Source of the DNA: Opitutales bacterium
GTDB taxonomy: Bacteria; Verrucomicrobiota; Verrucomicrobiia; Opitutales; UBA9783
Assembly: GCA_017479315.1 (NCBI GenBank)
Contig: JAFVCI010000089.1
Span: 1 to 14,292 of the forward strand
Reading direction: 5' to 3'
DNA length: 14,292 nt
Shown: positions 13,267 to 14,292 of the stretch, one piece after another
Layout of the letters: every line of letters starts with the position of its first letter
Position numbering within the stretch: position 1 is the stretch's first letter
Notes under the pieces: generated by a model
The model's input: the letters and a program-made list of their open reading frames with translations, nothing else
Told to the model about the DNA's origin: nothing
Databases searched by the model: none
Translations under genes and position numbers: made by a program

Positions 13267-14292
13267 AGATCCTTCGTAAAAACCGCCTTTCTGGTTCCAT
13301 TCTCGTCATGGTACTCGGGATATTGATGATTTTGTCGGTCATCGTTACCTCGTTCTTGAAAAATCTCAGCCAAGAGATGCAGTTGAAGCTGCAACTTGAA
13401 GGCAAACCCGACCTGCGTCACGAAGCCTACAACGCGCTGGAAGTCATTCGTTGCCAGTTGGAACAGCTTTTGGCAAGCAATGACGATCCGCAGAAAGCCG
13501 CCTCGGTGCAACGCATGCGGTTGCCGAGTACCGTTAAGGCGGAGGTGGCGATTATCGACGAATCGGGCAAAATCCCGCTCAATCATTCGGACGAAAAGCA
13601 GTTAATCGATCTGTTTCGATTGTTCGGCGACATGTGGGAAGCGAAGGCTTTGGCACAGGAATATACAAAGTGGCTTAAAGAGAAACCGGTCGTGTGTACA
13701 CTGATTGACAAAAATCCTCTGGCGGCGGCAACTTCCGACGGCGGGAAAGAAAAATCGAAGAAGGATAAGGAAGAAAAAAAGGACGATGAAGACACCTCCG
13801 ACGAAAACGAAAACGACGCGGAAGGTAAAAAGAAGTCGGACGATGCCGGCAAGCCGACGTTTCCGAAGGGGCTCAATAATTACTTGCAGTTGGCGGAGAT
13901 CAACAAATTCCGCGCGTTGTTTTTCGATAAAGAAGGGAAACCGAACAAACAGCTGAAGCGGCTTGCGGCGTGTACGTCGTTATATTCCGATTGGCCGATC
14001 AATATCAATGCCGTTTCGCGGGACGCATTGGCGGTGGTCGGGAAGCGCGTTTCGTTAGATGCGGATGCGATCCTGCGGCATTTGGGGGTTGGCGAGAAAA
14101 ATCCCAAAGAGAAGCATCGTTATAAGAGTTTGCAGGAAATCGACGCCCTCGGACACGGACAAACAGGGGCATCTCCGGAGGCGTCCGAAGGGAAAAACAA
14201 GAAGCAGGATACAGGAAAAGTCTTGACTACAAACCCGACGCTTTTAACAATGAGGCTGTCTCTGAAGGATGGAGGTATCTCTTTTGCATTGC
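13263..14292 (+). CDS. gspK: Type II secretion pseudopilin GspK-like, 3' end missing
   Basis: The first 343 residues of a GspK-type tip pseudopilin are visible; the frame is open to the window edge. A short basic leader (R-K-N-R-L-S-G) is followed by S-I-L-V-M-V-L-G-I-L-M-I-L, without Glu at mature position 5, as is normal for GspK. Family-like elements are I-I-D-E-S-G-K-I-P-L-N (about 97-107), and I-N-I-N-A-V-S-R-D-A-L (about 246-256), which matches the I-N-x-N-T-A-x-x-x-x-L of GspK. A strongly charged Lys/Asp/Glu-rich insertion (about 158-198) separates the two halves, and a second Lys-rich stretch lies at about 307-318. The ATGA overlap with gspJ indicates coupled translation. GspK should sit at the very tip of the pseudopilus. 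Confidence 0.88.
   Translation, partial: MKILRKNRLSGSILVMVLGILMILSVIVTSFLKNLSQEMQLKLQLEGKPDLRHEAYNALEVIRCQLEQLLASNDDPQKAASVQRMRLPSTVKAEVAIIDESGKIPLNHSDEKQLIDLFRLFGDMWEAKALAQEYTKWLKEKPVVCTLIDKNPLAAATSDGGKEKSKKDKEEKKDDEDTSDENENDAEGKKKSDDAGKPTFPKGLNNYLQLAEINKFRALFFDKEGKPNKQLKRLAACTSLYSDWPININAVSRDALAVVGKRVSLDADAILRHLGVGEKNPKEKHRYKSLQEIDALGHGQTGASPEASEGKNKKQDTGKVLTTNPTLLTMRLSLKDGGISFAL

Noticed and set aside
13129..13856. Lys/Asp-rich repetitive coding DNA as a CRISPR or satellite repeat
   Set aside because: The repetition is in amino-acid composition within open frames; there are no regularly spaced identical units.

Overview
The window is ordinary bacterial chromosome of about even GC content, with close gene packing and two divergent or convergent junctions. 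A flotillin-like FloA, a type II secretion (T2SS) pseudopilin operon and an extra pilin-like protein with a Gly-Gly-Asp tail of a kind I associate with Verrucomicrobiota and Lentisphaerota together suggest a PVC-superphylum bacterium, possibly Opitutae-like. That assignment is inference from gene content and style; nothing here proves it, and there is no rRNA or tRNA gene to anchor it.

Layout. (1) 2-382: the 3' part of a Maf-family nucleotide pyrophosphatase, converging on (2) 549-2801 (minus): a solitary AddB/RecB-like PD-(D/E)XK nuclease with no AddA helicase beside it. (3) 2935-3975: mutY, divergent from the nuclease. (4) 4073-5050: a radical SAM/SPASM protein of unknown substrate, ending in a clear hairpin-plus-T terminator. 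(5) 5181-7070: an fmdB-type zinc ribbon gene, a compact GspE-like secretion ATPase that overlaps it out of frame by 143 nt, and a secreted protein resembling GspC/PilP in style. (6) 7181-8311 ychF; 8445-9437 floA; 9441-9932 a small membrane-anchored protein. (7) 9967-10066: a decayed second copy of the ychF 3' end, followed by an extra pilin-like gene (10163-10792) whose start and end regions both look unusual. (8) 11000-14292: a tight gspG-H-I-J-K operon running off the right edge.

How the genes fit together. The ATPase at 5344 and the pseudopilins at 10163-14292 would drive and build a T2SS-type pseudopilus. The two blocks are separated by ychF, floA and the membrane protein, so this T2SS locus is split, and GspD, GspF, GspL, GspM and the prepilin peptidase are not in the window. 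The nuclease and MutY are DNA repair proteins. FloA organises membrane microdomains.

The most notable observations are the frameshifted ychF-tail copy, the fmdB/ATPase overlap, TATAAT-like boxes lying 5-8 nt before several ATG codons (possible leaderless transcripts), Lys/Asp/Glu-rich inserts shared by the adjacent GspJ and GspK, and the lone AddB-like nuclease without iron-sulfur cysteines. I did not find a convincing wholly new defence or mobile system.
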